A DNA stretch of 64,000 nt from Pseudomonas solani (GTDB taxonomy: Bacteria; Pseudomonadota; Gammaproteobacteria; Pseudomonadales; Pseudomonadaceae), in the NCBI RefSeq assembly GCF_026072635.1, contig NZ_AP023081.1:1696501-1760500 (forward strand), written 5' to 3'. Each line of letters starts with the position of its first letter. The first letter of the stretch is position 1. Position numbers and translations under genes: made by a program. The notes below the pieces were generated by a model. The model was not told the DNA's origin. It searched no databases and worked only from the letters and a program-made list of their open reading frames with translations. This document shows, piece after piece, positions 8,210-17,587 of the stretch.

Positions 8210-10429
8210 GTGCCCAACGCCATCCTGCGCCTTGCCCTGCCCTCGCCCCTGCGCCGCCTGTTCGACTACCGCGCGCCCGCTGGCGTATCGGCCCGGCAGT
8301 TGCAGCCCGGCGTGCGCCTGCGCGTGCCCTTCGGCCGTCGCGAGGTAATCGGCGTCCTGGTGGAAGTGGCCGAGCACAGCGATGTTCCCGAAGACAAACT
8401 GCGCCCGGCCCTGGAACTGCTCGACCAGAAGCCGCCGCTGCCCGCCGAGCTGTTCAAGCTCTGCCTGTGGACCGCCCAGTACTACCAGCACAGCCTCGGC
8501 GACACCCTCAGTTGGGCGCTGCCCGTGCTGCTGCGCCAGGGCGAGCCGGCCGAAGCGCGCCAGGAGCGCTTCTGGCATGTCAGCGAAGGCGCCCGCGCCG
8601 ACGACCCGCGCCTGGCCCGGGCACCGCGCCAGCGCCAGGCGTTGACCACCCTCGCCCAGCACCCCCACGGCGTCGCCCACCAGTTGCTTGGCCAATTGCA
8701 ACTGAACAAGGACAGCCTCGACCTGCTGCAGGAAAAGGGCCTGGTCTACATCGAGACACGCCGCAGCACCGCCGCGCCGCGCCACGAGCACTGGCTGGCC
8801 CAGGCCGAGCTGCCGCTCAACGCCGAACAACGCGCCGCCTACGACGCCGTGTATTCCACGTTCGGCCAGTTCAATGCTTTTCTCCTCGCTGGCGTCACCG
8901 GCAGCGGCAAGACCGAGGTCTACCTGCAATTGATCCGGGAAACCCTCGCTGCCGGCAAGCAGGCACTGGTGCTGATCCCCGAGATCAACCTCGGCCCGCA
9001 GACGCTGGAGCGCTTCTCCCGCCGCTTCAACGCACGCATCGCCCTGCTGCACTCGGCGGTCAACGACCGCGAGCGCCTCGATGCCTGGCTGGCGGCCCGC
9101 GACGGCGAGGCCGACATCATCATCGGCACCCGCTCGGCACTGTTCACGCCGATGAAGAACCCCGGCCTGATCATCATCGACGAGGAGCACGACGCCTCCT
9201 ACAAGCAACAGGAAGGCCTGCGCTACCACGCCCGCGACCTGGCCCTGGTACGCGCACGCCAGGACAACATCCCCATCCTCCTCGGCTCCGCCACGCCTTC
9301 CCTGGAAAGCCTGCAGAACGCCCACGCCGGCCGCTACGGCCTGCTGCGCCTGACCCAGCGCGCCGGCGGCGCCCGCCAGCCACGCTTCCTGCGCCTGGAC
9401 ATCAAGAGCCGGCCGCTGGACTCGGGCCTCTCCGGGCCGCTGCAACAAGCCATCGAGCAGACCCTCAAGGCCGGCCAGCAGGTGCTGGTGTTCCTCAACC
9501 GCCGCGGCTTCGCCCCGACCCTGCTGTGCCATGACTGCGGCTGGATCAGCCAATGCCCGCGTTGCGATGCCCGGATGACCCTGCACCAGCGCTCCGGCGA
9601 ACTGCGCTGCCACCACTGCGGCCACACCCAGCGCCAGCCCCGCGCCTGCCCGGACTGCGCCAAGGTCGACCTGCGCCCCGTCGGCGCCGGCACCGAGCGG
9701 GCGGAAGAGCGCCTGAACATCCTCTTCCCGGACGTCCCCGTGCTGCGCATCGACCGCGACAGCACCGCGCGCAAGGACGCCATGAACAAACTCTTCGCCA
9801 CCATCAACAAGGGGGAACCCTGCATCCTCGTGGGCACCCAGATGCTCGCCAAGGGGCATCACTTCCCCCGCGTCACCCTGGTGGCGATCCTCGATGCCGA
9901 CGGCGGGCTGTTCTCCGCCGACTTCCGCGCCAGCGAGCGCATGGCCCAGCTCATCGTCCAGGTGGCCGGCCGTGCCGGGCGTGCGGAAGAGCCGGGCCGG
10001 GTGATCATCCAGACCCACCTCGCCGACCACCCGCTGCTGGTGCAACTCACGGAGGAGGGCTACTTCGCCTTCGCCGAGCAGGCCCTGTCCGAGCGTCGTG
10101 CCGCCGGCCTGCCGCCCTTCGCCCACCTGGCGCTGCTGCGTGCCGAAGCGCACAAGCCCGGGCAGGCCGAGGAATTTCTCGATGCCGCCTGCGCCGAAGC
10201 GGAACATTTGCTCGCCGAACAGGGTCTGTCCGGCATCGAGTTGCTCGGCCCGGTGCCCGCCCCCATGGAGCGCCGTGCCGGCAAGCACCGTGCACAGTTG
10301 CTGGTCCAGGCCAATGCCCGCGCCACCCTGCACCGCCTGCTGACGCCCTGGAGCCTGGCCCTGGAGCAGTTGCCTGGCGGGCGCAGCGTGCGCTGGTCAC
10401 TGGATATCGACCCGATCGATCTTTTCTAG
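8210..10429 (+). CDS. priA: Primosomal replication restart helicase PriA
   Basis: PriA recognises stalled replication forks and reloads the replisome through PriB/PriC-DnaT and DnaB. The 739-aa protein has the N-terminal 3'-DNA-binding domain, Walker A GVTGSGKT (about residue 230), the DEEH Walker B box (IIIDEEHDASYK) and the helicase C domain. A cysteine-rich zinc module follows (CHDCGW, CPRCDA, CHHCGH, CPDC, about residues 443-485). The start is GTG at 8210, giving MPNAILRLALP. Length is normal. It is divergent from rpmE. Confidence 0.97.
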   Translation: MPNAILRLALPSPLRRLFDYRAPAGVSARQLQPGVRLRVPFGRREVIGVLVEVAEHSDVPEDKLRPALELLDQKPPLPAELFKLCLWTAQYYQHSLGDTLSWALPVLLRQGEPAEARQERFWHVSEGARADDPRLARAPRQRQALTTLAQHPHGVAHQLLGQLQLNKDSLDLLQEKGLVYIETRRSTAAPRHEHWLAQAELPLNAEQRAAYDAVYSTFGQFNAFLLAGVTGSGKTEVYLQLIRETLAAGKQALVLIPEINLGPQTLERFSRRFNARIALLHSAVNDRERLDAWLAARDGEADIIIGTRSALFTPMKNPGLIIIDEEHDASYKQQEGLRYHARDLALVRARQDNIPILLGSATPSLESLQNAHAGRYGLLRLTQRAGGARQPRFLRLDIKSRPLDSGLSGPLQQAIEQTLKAGQQVLVFLNRRGFAPTLLCHDCGWISQCPRCDARMTLHQRSGELRCHHCGHTQRQPRACPDCAKVDLRPVGAGTERAEERLNILFPDVPVLRIDRDSTARKDAMNKLFATINKGEPCILVGTQMLAKGHHFPRVTLVAILDADGGLFSADFRASERMAQLIVQVAGRAGRAEEPGRVIIQTHLADHPLLVQLTEEGYFAFAEQALSERRAAGLPPFAHLALLRAEAHKPGQAEEFLDAACAEAEHLLAEQGLSGIELLGPVPAPMERRAGKHRAQLLVQANARATLHRLLTPWSLALEQLPGGRSVRWSLDIDPIDLF

Positions 10430-10475
10430 CGGCAGGTCGCGTTCCAGGGCCGCCGCCAAGGGCTTCCCACATGCG

Positions 10476-10505
10476 GCTTGGCGCTTGCCGCTTGAAGCTG
10501 CGGGC
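10476..10505. repeat. Small intergenic repeat, half copy
   Basis: The priA-argS spacer contains GCTTGCCGCTTG (10483-10494) followed by AAGCTG. The same 12-mer recurs at 15071-15082, where it pairs with its reverse complement. It looks like one arm of a short palindromic intergenic repeat. Confidence 0.55.
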
Positions 10506-10575
10506 TCCGCGCACCGATAATGCCCAGTTTTCAACCAGCGCCCAGGCGCCGCCGTACCCCGGCCGAGAGCAGAAC

Positions 10576-12315
10576 ATGAAAGACACCATTCGCCAGCTGA
10601 TCCAGCAAGCCCTGACCCGTCTCGCCAGCGAAGGCGTGCTGCCCGAGGGCCTCAGCCCGGCCATCCAGGTGGAAAACACCAAGGACAGGACCCACGGCGA
10701 CTTCGCCAGCAACATCGCCATGATGCTGGCCAAGCCGGCCGGCCTGAAGCCGCGCGACCTGGCCGAGAAACTCATCGCCGCCCTGCCCCAGGACGACCAG
10801 GTGAGCAAGGTGGAGATCGCCGGCCCCGGCTTCCTCAACTTCTTCCAGAACACCCAGGCCCTGGCCCAGCGCCTGGACGCCGCCCTGGCCGACGCCCACC
10901 TGAATGTGCGCAAGGCCGGCCCGGCCCAGCGCGTGGTCGTCGACCTCTCCGCGCCGAACCTGGCCAAGGAGATGCACGTCGGCCACCTGCGTTCCACCAT
11001 CATCGGTGACGGCGTGGCGCGCGTGCTGGAGTTCCTCGGCGACGAGGTGATCCGCCAGAACCACGTGGGCGACTGGGGCACCCAGTTCGGCATGCTGCTG
11101 GCCTTCATGCAGGAACAGCCGGTGGGCAGCGATGCCGAGCTGGCCGACCTGGAAGGCTTCTACCGCGCCGCCAAGAAGCGCTTCGACGAGTCCAGCGAGT
11201 TCGCCGATCGCGCCCGCGAGCTGGTGGTCAAGCTGCAGGCCGGCGACGACGAGTGCCTGCGCCTGTGGAACCGCTTCAACGACATTTCCCTGAGCCACTG
11301 CCAGGCCGTCTACGACCGCCTGGGAGTGAAGCTCACCATGGCCGACGTCAAGGGCGAGAGCGCCTACAATGATGACCTGGCCAATGTGGTCGCCGACCTG
11401 CGCACCAAGGGCCTGCTCACCGAGAGCGACGGCGCCCTCTGCGTGTTCATGGACGAGTTCAAGAACGCCGAAGGCGACCCGCTGCCGCTGATCGTGCAGA
11501 AGGCCGGCGGCGGTTACCTCTACGCCACCACCGACCTGGCCGCCACCCGCTATCGCAGCGGCGTGCTCAAGGCCGACCGCGCCCTGTACTTCGTCGACCA
11601 GCGCCAGGCCCTGCACTTCCAGATGGTCTTCGCCGCCGCGCGACTGGCCGGCTTCGTACGCCCCGACTTCGAAATGGAACACATGGGCTTCGGCACCATG
11701 AACGGCGCCGACGGCAAGCCCTTCAAGACCCGCGACGGCGGCACCGTGAAGCTGATCGACCTGCTCAACGAAGCCGAAGAGCGCGCCTACGCCCTGGTCA
11801 AGGAAAAGAACCCGGAGCTGAACGAGGCCGAGCTGCGCCAGATCGGCCAGGCCGTCGGCATCGGCGCCGTGAAGTACGCCGACCTCTCCAAACACCGCAC
11901 CAGCGACTACAGCTTCAACTTCGAGCAGATGCTGAGCTTCGAGGGCAACACCGCGCCCTACCTGCTCTACGCCTACACCCGTACCGCCAGCGTGTTCCGC
12001 AAGCTGGGCAAGGGCATCGACGAGATCGGCGGGCAGATCATCCTCGCCGCCGAACAGGAGCAGGCCCTGGCCGGCAAGCTGGCGCAATTCGCCGACACCC
12101 TCAACAACGTCGCCGCCAAGGGTGTGCCGCACATCCTCTGCACCTACCTCTACGACCTGGCCGGCCTGTTCTCCAGCTTCTACGAGAACTGCCCGATCCT
12201 CGCCGCCGAGGAAGCAGCCACCCAGCAAAGCCGCCTGCGCCTCGCTGCGCTGACCGGCCGCACCCTCAAACAGGGCCTGGAGCTGCTCGGCCTGCAACCC
12301 CTGGAACGCATGTAA
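10576..12315 (+). CDS. argS: Arginyl-tRNA synthetase
   Basis: Class I aminoacyl-tRNA synthetase charging tRNA-Arg. From the ATG at 10576 (MKDTIRQLIQQALTRL) the protein is 579 aa. It has the Arg-tRNA synthetase N-terminal domain, the HIGH-type signature HVGH in APNLAKEMHVGHLRST (about residue 134), the degenerate second motif KPFKTRDGG near residue 382 and the DALR anticodon-binding domain at the C-terminus. The reading frame stays open far upstream into priA, but codon context and family alignment place the start here. The SPOR gene follows after 6 bp. Confidence 0.97.
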   Translation: MKDTIRQLIQQALTRLASEGVLPEGLSPAIQVENTKDRTHGDFASNIAMMLAKPAGLKPRDLAEKLIAALPQDDQVSKVEIAGPGFLNFFQNTQALAQRLDAALADAHLNVRKAGPAQRVVVDLSAPNLAKEMHVGHLRSTIIGDGVARVLEFLGDEVIRQNHVGDWGTQFGMLLAFMQEQPVGSDAELADLEGFYRAAKKRFDESSEFADRARELVVKLQAGDDECLRLWNRFNDISLSHCQAVYDRLGVKLTMADVKGESAYNDDLANVVADLRTKGLLTESDGALCVFMDEFKNAEGDPLPLIVQKAGGGYLYATTDLAATRYRSGVLKADRALYFVDQRQALHFQMVFAAARLAGFVRPDFEMEHMGFGTMNGADGKPFKTRDGGTVKLIDLLNEAEERAYALVKEKNPELNEAELRQIGQAVGIGAVKYADLSKHRTSDYSFNFEQMLSFEGNTAPYLLYAYTRTASVFRKLGKGIDEIGGQIILAAEQEQALAGKLAQFADTLNNVAAKGVPHILCTYLYDLAGLFSSFYENCPILAAEEAATQQSRLRLAALTGRTLKQGLELLGLQPLERM

Positions 12316-12321
12316 CGGACT

Positions 12322-13023
12322 ATGGCGAAGAAGAAAGCAGCACCCAAGCGCGGGGCCAGCCGCTACCAGGCACCGCCGAAGAAGCCGGTGCCGGGCTGGG
12401 TCTGGCTGGCGATGGGCCTGGTCATCGGCGGCTTCGTGGTCATGCTGATGAAGCTCGAGCCCGGTCGCGATGACATCCGTCGCACCAAGCCCGAGCAGCA
12501 GCAGGCGGCGAACGGCAAGCCGACGCCACGCCCGCAAGCGGGTGGCCAGCAGCAGCCCCAGGCGACGCCGGAACCGACCAAGCCCAAATACGACTTCTAC
12601 ACGCTGCTGCCGGAATCCGAAGTCATAGTGCCGCCGGACGCCATGCCCAAGGACACACCACCGACCACGCCCACCCAGCCGGTGACGCCCGAGGAAGCCG
12701 CGAAGATCGACGCCGCCCGCGCCGAAGCCGCCCTGGCCGGGCAGGTGCCGCCGCCTCCGCCCACCGTGGCCAAGGCGCCGGTCACCCAGTTCTTCCTCCA
12801 GGCCGGCTCCTTCCGCAAGAAGGACGACGCCGACCGCGTACGTGCACAGATCATCCTCCTGGGGCAAAACGTCCAGGTTGAATCCGGCACCGTGCGCGAG
12901 GAGACCTGGTACCGCGTGCTGGTCGGCCCCTTCGCCACCCGCGAACAGCTGGCTGGCGCACAGAAACAGCTGGCCGGCAGCGGCTTCGGTAATCTCCTGT
13001 TGCAACAACGACAGGCACGCTGA
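12322..13023 (+). CDS. SPOR-domain cell division protein, FtsN-like
   Basis: A 233-aa bitopic membrane protein with a short basic cytoplasmic N-terminus, one membrane segment (about residues 29-46, VWLAMGLVIGGFVVMLM), a long Pro/Gln/Ala-rich periplasmic linker and a C-terminal SPOR domain (about 155-230, beginning FFLQAGSFRKKDDADR). SPOR domains bind denuded septal peptidoglycan. The architecture and place next to argS and hslVU match the FtsN-like gene of pseudomonads, where FtsN activates septal synthesis. It follows argS by 6 bp and is probably cotranscribed. Confidence 0.85.
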   Translation: MAKKKAAPKRGASRYQAPPKKPVPGWVWLAMGLVIGGFVVMLMKLEPGRDDIRRTKPEQQQAANGKPTPRPQAGGQQQPQATPEPTKPKYDFYTLLPESEVIVPPDAMPKDTPPTTPTQPVTPEEAAKIDAARAEAALAGQVPPPPPTVAKAPVTQFFLQAGSFRKKDDADRVRAQIILLGQNVQVESGTVREETWYRVLVGPFATREQLAGAQKQLAGSGFGNLLLQQRQAR

Positions 13024-13119
13024 TCGGCTATTCGCAGGCGCGCGGTTGAAAAGCCGCGCCGCCTCCCCCATCTGGGTTTCCATTCGGGCAATTCGCCCCG
13101 CTGCGTGGAGACTCTCCCC

Positions 13120-13650
13120 TTGACCACAATCGTTTCAGTCCGCCGCAACGGCAAAGTCGTCATGGGCGGCGACGGCCAGGTTTCCCTCGGCAACACCGTG
13201 ATGAAGGGCAACGCCAAGAAGGTCCGCCGTCTCTACCACGGCCAGGTGCTGGCCGGCTTCGCCGGTGCCACCGCCGACGCCTTCACCCTGTTCGAACGCT
13301 TCGAAGGCCAGTTGGAGAAACACCAGGGCCACCTGGTCCGCGCCGCCGTCGAGCTGGCCAAGGACTGGCGCACCGACCGCTCCCTCAGCCGCCTGGAAGC
13401 CATGCTCGCCGTGGCCAACAAGGACGCCTCGCTGATCATCACCGGCAACGGCGACGTGGTCGAACCCGAGCACGGCCTGATCGCCATGGGCTCCGGCGGC
13501 GGCTTCGCCCAGGCCGCGGCCACCGCGCTGCTGCAGCGCACCGAGCTGTCCGCCCGCGAGATCACCGAGACCGCCCTGAACATCGCCGGCTCCATCTGCG
13601 TGTTCACCAACCAGAACCTCACCATCGAGGAGCTGGACGCCGCCGAGTAA
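13120..13650 (+). CDS. hslV: ATP-dependent protease subunit HslV
   Basis: Peptidase subunit of the HslVU (ClpQY) protease, a dodecamer whose catalytic nucleophile is the N-terminal threonine exposed after Met removal. The TTG at 13120 is chosen as start: it gives M-TTIVSVRRNGKVVMGGDGQ, puts Thr at position 2, yields 176 aa (the usual length), and has GTGGAG at 13105-13110 as ribosome site. A GTG start at 13105 would bury the catalytic Thr behind six residues and is unlikely. The gene precedes hslU by 26 bp. Confidence 0.95.
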   Translation: MTTIVSVRRNGKVVMGGDGQVSLGNTVMKGNAKKVRRLYHGQVLAGFAGATADAFTLFERFEGQLEKHQGHLVRAAVELAKDWRTDRSLSRLEAMLAVANKDASLIITGNGDVVEPEHGLIAMGSGGGFAQAAATALLQRTELSAREITETALNIAGSICVFTNQNLTIEELDAAE

Positions 13651-13676
13651 GGCCGTCCAGACCGGAGCTTCCGTAC

Positions 13677-15013
13677 ATGTCCATGACCCCCGCGAGATCG
13701 TCCACGAACTCAACCGCCACATCATCGGCCAGGACGACGCCAAGCGCGCCGTGGCCATCGCCCTGCGCAACCGCTGGCGGCGCATGCAGCTGCCGGTCGA
13801 GCTGCGCGCCGAGGTGACGCCGAAGAACATCCTGATGATCGGCCCGACCGGCGTCGGCAAGACCGAGATCGCCCGTCGCCTGGCCAAGCTGGCCAACGCG
13901 CCCTTCCTCAAGGTCGAAGCCACCAAGTTCACCGAAGTGGGCTACGTGGGCCGTGACGTCGAGTCGATCATCCGCGACCTGGCCGACGCCGCCGTGAAGA
14001 TGATGCGCGAGCAGGAAATGCACAAAGTACGCTTCCGCGCCGAGGACGCCACCGAGGACCGTATCCTCGACGCCCTGCTGCCACCGGCCCGCAGCGGCTT
14101 CGGTGACGAGCCCGCCCGCGAGGATTCCAACACCCGCCAGCTGTTCCGCAAGCGCCTGCGTGAAGGCCAGCTGGACGACAAGGAGATCGACATCGAAGTG
14201 GCCGAAAGCCCGGCCGGCGTCGAAATCATGGCCCCGCCCGGCATGGAGGAGATGACCAGCCAGTTGCAGAACCTGTTCTCCAACATGGGCAAGGGCAAGC
14301 GCAAGAGCCGCAAGCTCAAGGTCAAGGAAGCGCTGAAGCTGGTGCGCGACGAGGAAGCCGCGCGCCTGGTCAACGAAGAGGAACTCAAGGCCCGCGCCCT
14401 GGAGGCGGTGGAGCAGAACGGCATCGTCTTCATCGACGAGATCGACAAGGTCGCCAAGCGCGGCAACGTCGGCGGCGCCGATGTCTCCCGCGAGGGCGTG
14501 CAGCGCGACCTGCTGCCGCTGATCGAGGGCTGCACCGTCAACACCAAGCTGGGCATGGTCAAGACCGACCACATCCTGTTCATCGCCTCGGGCGCCTTCC
14601 ACCTGTCCAAGCCCAGCGACCTGGTGCCGGAGCTGCAGGGCCGTCTGCCGATCCGCGTGGAGCTCAAGGCCCTATCGCCCGAGGACTTCGAGCGCATCCT
14701 CACCGAACCGCACGCCTCGCTCACCGAGCAATACAGCGCCCTGCTGAAGACCGAAGGCCTGAACATCGAGTTCGCACCGGAAGGCATCAAGCGCCTGGCC
14801 GAGATCGCCTGGCAGGTGAACGAGAAGACCGAGAACATCGGTGCCCGTCGCCTGCACACGCTGCTGGAGCGCCTGCTGGAGGAAGTCTCCTTCAGCGCCG
14901 GCGACCTGGCCGCCCAGCACGACGAGAAGCCGATCCTGATCGACGCCGCCTACGTCAACAGCCACCTTGGCGAGCTGGCCAAGGACGAAGACCTGTCGCG
15001 GTATATTCTCTAA
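13677..15013 (+). CDS. hslU: HslU ATPase subunit, with an apparent -1 frameshift near the start
   Basis: AAA+ unfoldase partner of HslV. The body is intact: Walker A GPTGVGKTE, Walker B VFIDEIDK, and the conserved C-terminus ending EDLSRYIL. The expected start ATG-TCC-ATG-ACC (13677) is present with normal spacing. However, five Cs at 13687-13691 replace the six needed to read MSMTPREIVHELNRHIIG, so the ATG frame leaves the HslU frame at codon 5. Adding one C gives 445 aa, a normal length. The only in-frame start left is GTG at 13751, which would give 420 aa without the first N-terminal helix. Either a homopolymer error or a real disabling change. Confidence 0.85.
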
Positions 15014-15030
15014 CCGCAGCCTCAAGCCCC

Positions 15031-15082
15031 AAGCTGCAAGCGGCAAGCACCCCGCCTCTTGCAGCTTGAAGCTTGCCGCTTG
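15031..15082. repeat. Palindromic intergenic repeat between hslU and the DUF971 gene
   Basis: AAGCTGCAAG (15031-15040) is the reverse complement of CTTGCAGCTT (15058-15067), and CAAGCGGCAAGC (15037-15048) of GCTTGCCGCTTG (15071-15082). The overlapping arms can form alternative hairpins. One arm recurs at 10483-10494. Confidence 0.7.
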
Positions 15083-15093
15083 GAGCTATCGCC

Positions 15094-15465
15094 ATGCGCA
15101 TCCCTACGTCGATCCAGTTGCATAAAGCCTCCCGCACCCTGGTGCTGGGCTATGGCGATGTGAGCTACAGCCTGCCGGCGGAGTTCCTGCGGGTGCATTC
15201 GCCCTCGGCCGAGGTGCAGGGCCACGGCAAGCCGATCCTGCAGTACGGCAAGGCGCGGGTTGCGCTCGTCGGCGTCGAACCGGCGGGCAACTATGCCCTG
15301 AAACTGACCTTCGACGACGGCCACGACAGCGGCCTGTTCACCTGGGACTACCTCCATGAGCTCGCCGTCCGCCAGGAAGCGCTCTGGGAGGATTACCTGC
15401 AGCAGCTTTCCGCCGCCGGCCGCTCCCGCGATCCCGACGAAAGCGTCGTCCGCCTGATGCTCTGA
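15094..15465 (+). CDS. DUF971 family protein
   Basis: A 123-aa protein of the DUF971 family, related to the N-terminal domain of gamma-butyrobetaine hydroxylase. The start MRIPTSIQLHKASRTL is preceded by a TGGAG-type ribosome site at 15081-15085. The central pattern (LPAEFLRVHSPSAEVQGHG and FDDGHDSGLFTWDYLHEL) is the family signature. Stand-alone members have been linked to iron-sulfur protein metabolism in other bacteria, but nothing here proves a role. It lies between hslVU and the pha genes, as in P. aeruginosa. Confidence 0.85.
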   Translation: MRIPTSIQLHKASRTLVLGYGDVSYSLPAEFLRVHSPSAEVQGHGKPILQYGKARVALVGVEPAGNYALKLTFDDGHDSGLFTWDYLHELAVRQEALWEDYLQQLSAAGRSRDPDESVVRLML

Positions 15466-15605
15466 CCCGGTGCGCCGGCCAGCCCCTTTCTGGCCATGCC
15501 GCACTAGGTTAGAGCGCATTTTCTAGAAGCTCGCGACATACTCCCCGGCGCGCGCCCGACCCAGGGCCAGCTTGCGCAAATCCACAAACTCGGGTAACCA
15601 AGAAC

Positions 15606-15621
15606 TGGCAGGTTCCATGCA
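15606..15621 (+). promoter_or_regulatory. Sigma-54-like -24/-12 element upstream of phaC1
   Basis: TGGCAGGTTCCATGCA has the invariant GG and GC of sigma-54 promoters exactly 10 bp apart (GG at 15607-15608, GC at 15619-15620), about 135 bp before the phaC1 start. A putative RpoN promoter upstream of phaC1 has been proposed for P. aeruginosa, which supports the reading. Confidence 0.5.
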
Positions 15622-15755
15622 TTTGGCAACCACAGGTTCATAGAAATCGGCGAAGTTCTCTTCGCACCCCCGGTAACCCGAGCAGTACCAGGCACGCTTA
15701 ACTGTCCCGTACAGCAGTCACCCGGTATCCGCCTCTGGACAATGGAGCGTCGTAG

Positions 15756-17435
15756 ATGAGCAACAAGAACAATGAAGACCTGCAGCGCCAAGCCTCTGAG
15801 AATACCCTCGGGCTGAACCCGGTGATCGGCATCCGCGGCAAGGATCTGCTGACCTCCGCGCGCATGGTCATGCTGCAGGCCATCAAGCAGCCCTTCCACA
15901 GTGCCAAGCACGTCGCCCATTTCGGGGTCGAGCTTAAAAACGTCCTGCTCGGCTCCTCGGCCCTGCAGCCGGAAGCCGACGACCGTCGCTTCGCGGACCC
16001 GGCCTGGAGCCAGAACCCCCTCTACAAGCGCTACCTGCAGACCTACCTCGCCTGGCGCAAGGAACTGCACCAGTGGATCGAGCACAGCGACCTGTCGTCG
16101 TCCGATACCAGCCGCGGCCACTTCGTGATCAACCTGATGACCGAAGCCATGGCCCCCACCAACACCATGGCCAACCCGGCGGCGGTGAAGCGCTTCTTCG
16201 AAACCGGCGGCAAGAGCCTGCTCGACGGCCTCTCGCACCTGGCCAAGGACCTGGTCAACAACGGCGGCATGCCCAGCCAGGTCAACATGGACGCCTTCGA
16301 GGTCGGCAAGAACCTCGCCACCACCGAAGGCGCCGTGGTCTTCCGCAATGACGTGCTGGAGCTGATCCAGTACAAGCCCATCACCGAGCAGGTGCACGAG
16401 CGCCCGCTGCTGGTGGTGCCGCCGCAGATCAACAAGTTCTACGTCTTCGACCTGTCCCAGGAGAAGAGCCTGGCGCGCTTCAACCTGCGCAACGGCATCC
16501 AGACCTTCATCGTCAGCTGGCGCAACCCGACCAAGGCCCAGCGCGAATGGGGCCTGTCGACCTACATCGAGGCGCTCAAGGAAACCATCGAGGTGGTGCT
16601 GAAGATCACCGGCGCCAAGGACCTCAACATGCTCGGTGCCTGCTCCGGCGGCATCACCACCGTCGCCCTGCTGGGCCACTACCAGGCGATCGGCGAACAC
16701 AAGGTGAACGCCTTCACCCAGTTGGTCAGCGTGCTCGACTTCAACCTGGACACCCAGGTCGCGCTGTTCGCCGACGAAACCACCCTGGAGGCCGCCAAGC
16801 GCCGCTCCTACCAGTCCGGCGTGCTGGAAGGCAAGGACATGGCCAAGGTCTTCGCCTGGATGCGCCCCAACGACCTGATCTGGAACTACTGGGTGAACAA
16901 CTACCTGCTCGGCAACGAGCCGCCGGTGTTCGACATCCTCTACTGGAACAACGACACCACGCGCCTGCCCGCCGCCTTCCACGGCGAGTTGGTGGAGATG
17001 TTCAAGACCAACCCGCTGACCCGCCCCGACGGGCTGGAGGTCTGCGGCACCCCAATCGACCTGAAGAAGGTCACCTGCGACTTCTTCTGCGTGGCCGGCA
17101 CCACCGACCACATCACCCCTTGGGAAGCCTGCTACCGCTCCGCCCGCCTGCTGGGCGGCAAATGCGAGTTCGTGCTGTCCAACAGCGGGCACATCCAGAG
17201 CATCCTCAACCCCCCGGGCAACCCCAAGGCGCGCTTCTCCACCAACAGCGAGATGCCGGCGGACCCGAAGGAGTGGCAGGAAAACGCCACCAAGCACGCC
17301 GACTCCTGGTGGCTGTACTGGCAAACCTGGCTGGCGGAGCGCTCGGGCAAGACCAAGAAAGCCAGCTTCACCCTCGGCAACAAGGCCTACCCGGCCGGCG
17401 AGGCTTCGCCAGGGACCTATGTCCACGAACGTTGA
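15756..17435 (+). CDS. phaC1: Class II poly(3-hydroxyalkanoate) synthase 1
   Basis: Polymerises medium-chain-length (R)-3-hydroxyacyl-CoA into PHA on the granule surface. The 559-aa protein has the class II synthase N-terminal domain and an alpha/beta-hydrolase core in which Cys replaces Ser in the lipase-like box (GACSGG, Cys296). The triad is completed by Asp451 (GTTDHITPW) and His479 (SNSGHIQSIL). Length and motifs are normal. It opens the phaC1-phaZ-phaC2-phaD cluster, with a 290-bp upstream region carrying a sigma-54-like element. Confidence 0.97.
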   Translation: MSNKNNEDLQRQASENTLGLNPVIGIRGKDLLTSARMVMLQAIKQPFHSAKHVAHFGVELKNVLLGSSALQPEADDRRFADPAWSQNPLYKRYLQTYLAWRKELHQWIEHSDLSSSDTSRGHFVINLMTEAMAPTNTMANPAAVKRFFETGGKSLLDGLSHLAKDLVNNGGMPSQVNMDAFEVGKNLATTEGAVVFRNDVLELIQYKPITEQVHERPLLVVPPQINKFYVFDLSQEKSLARFNLRNGIQTFIVSWRNPTKAQREWGLSTYIEALKETIEVVLKITGAKDLNMLGACSGGITTVALLGHYQAIGEHKVNAFTQLVSVLDFNLDTQVALFADETTLEAAKRRSYQSGVLEGKDMAKVFAWMRPNDLIWNYWVNNYLLGNEPPVFDILYWNNDTTRLPAAFHGELVEMFKTNPLTRPDGLEVCGTPIDLKKVTCDFFCVAGTTDHITPWEACYRSARLLGGKCEFVLSNSGHIQSILNPPGNPKARFSTNSEMPADPKEWQENATKHADSWWLYWQTWLAERSGKTKKASFTLGNKAYPAGEASPGTYVHER

Positions 17436-17587
17436 TCGCGCGCATTGCGCATTGCTGCCCCGGCACCCGGACGTGCCAGCCAGGCCCACCGCCAATACCG
17501 GCGGCGGCCTGAACCAGGCTCGGCCTGGCGCTACAGGGAGGCCCCTCGCGGGTGCCTCCCGTCGTTTCAATCCATAGGGGCCCGCGC

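Noticed and set aside
9553..12315. A 920-codon frame running from within priA through argS
   Set aside because: Only the part from 10576 is ArgS; the upstream part is Arg/Pro/Ala-rich shadow of priA with no conserved sequence.
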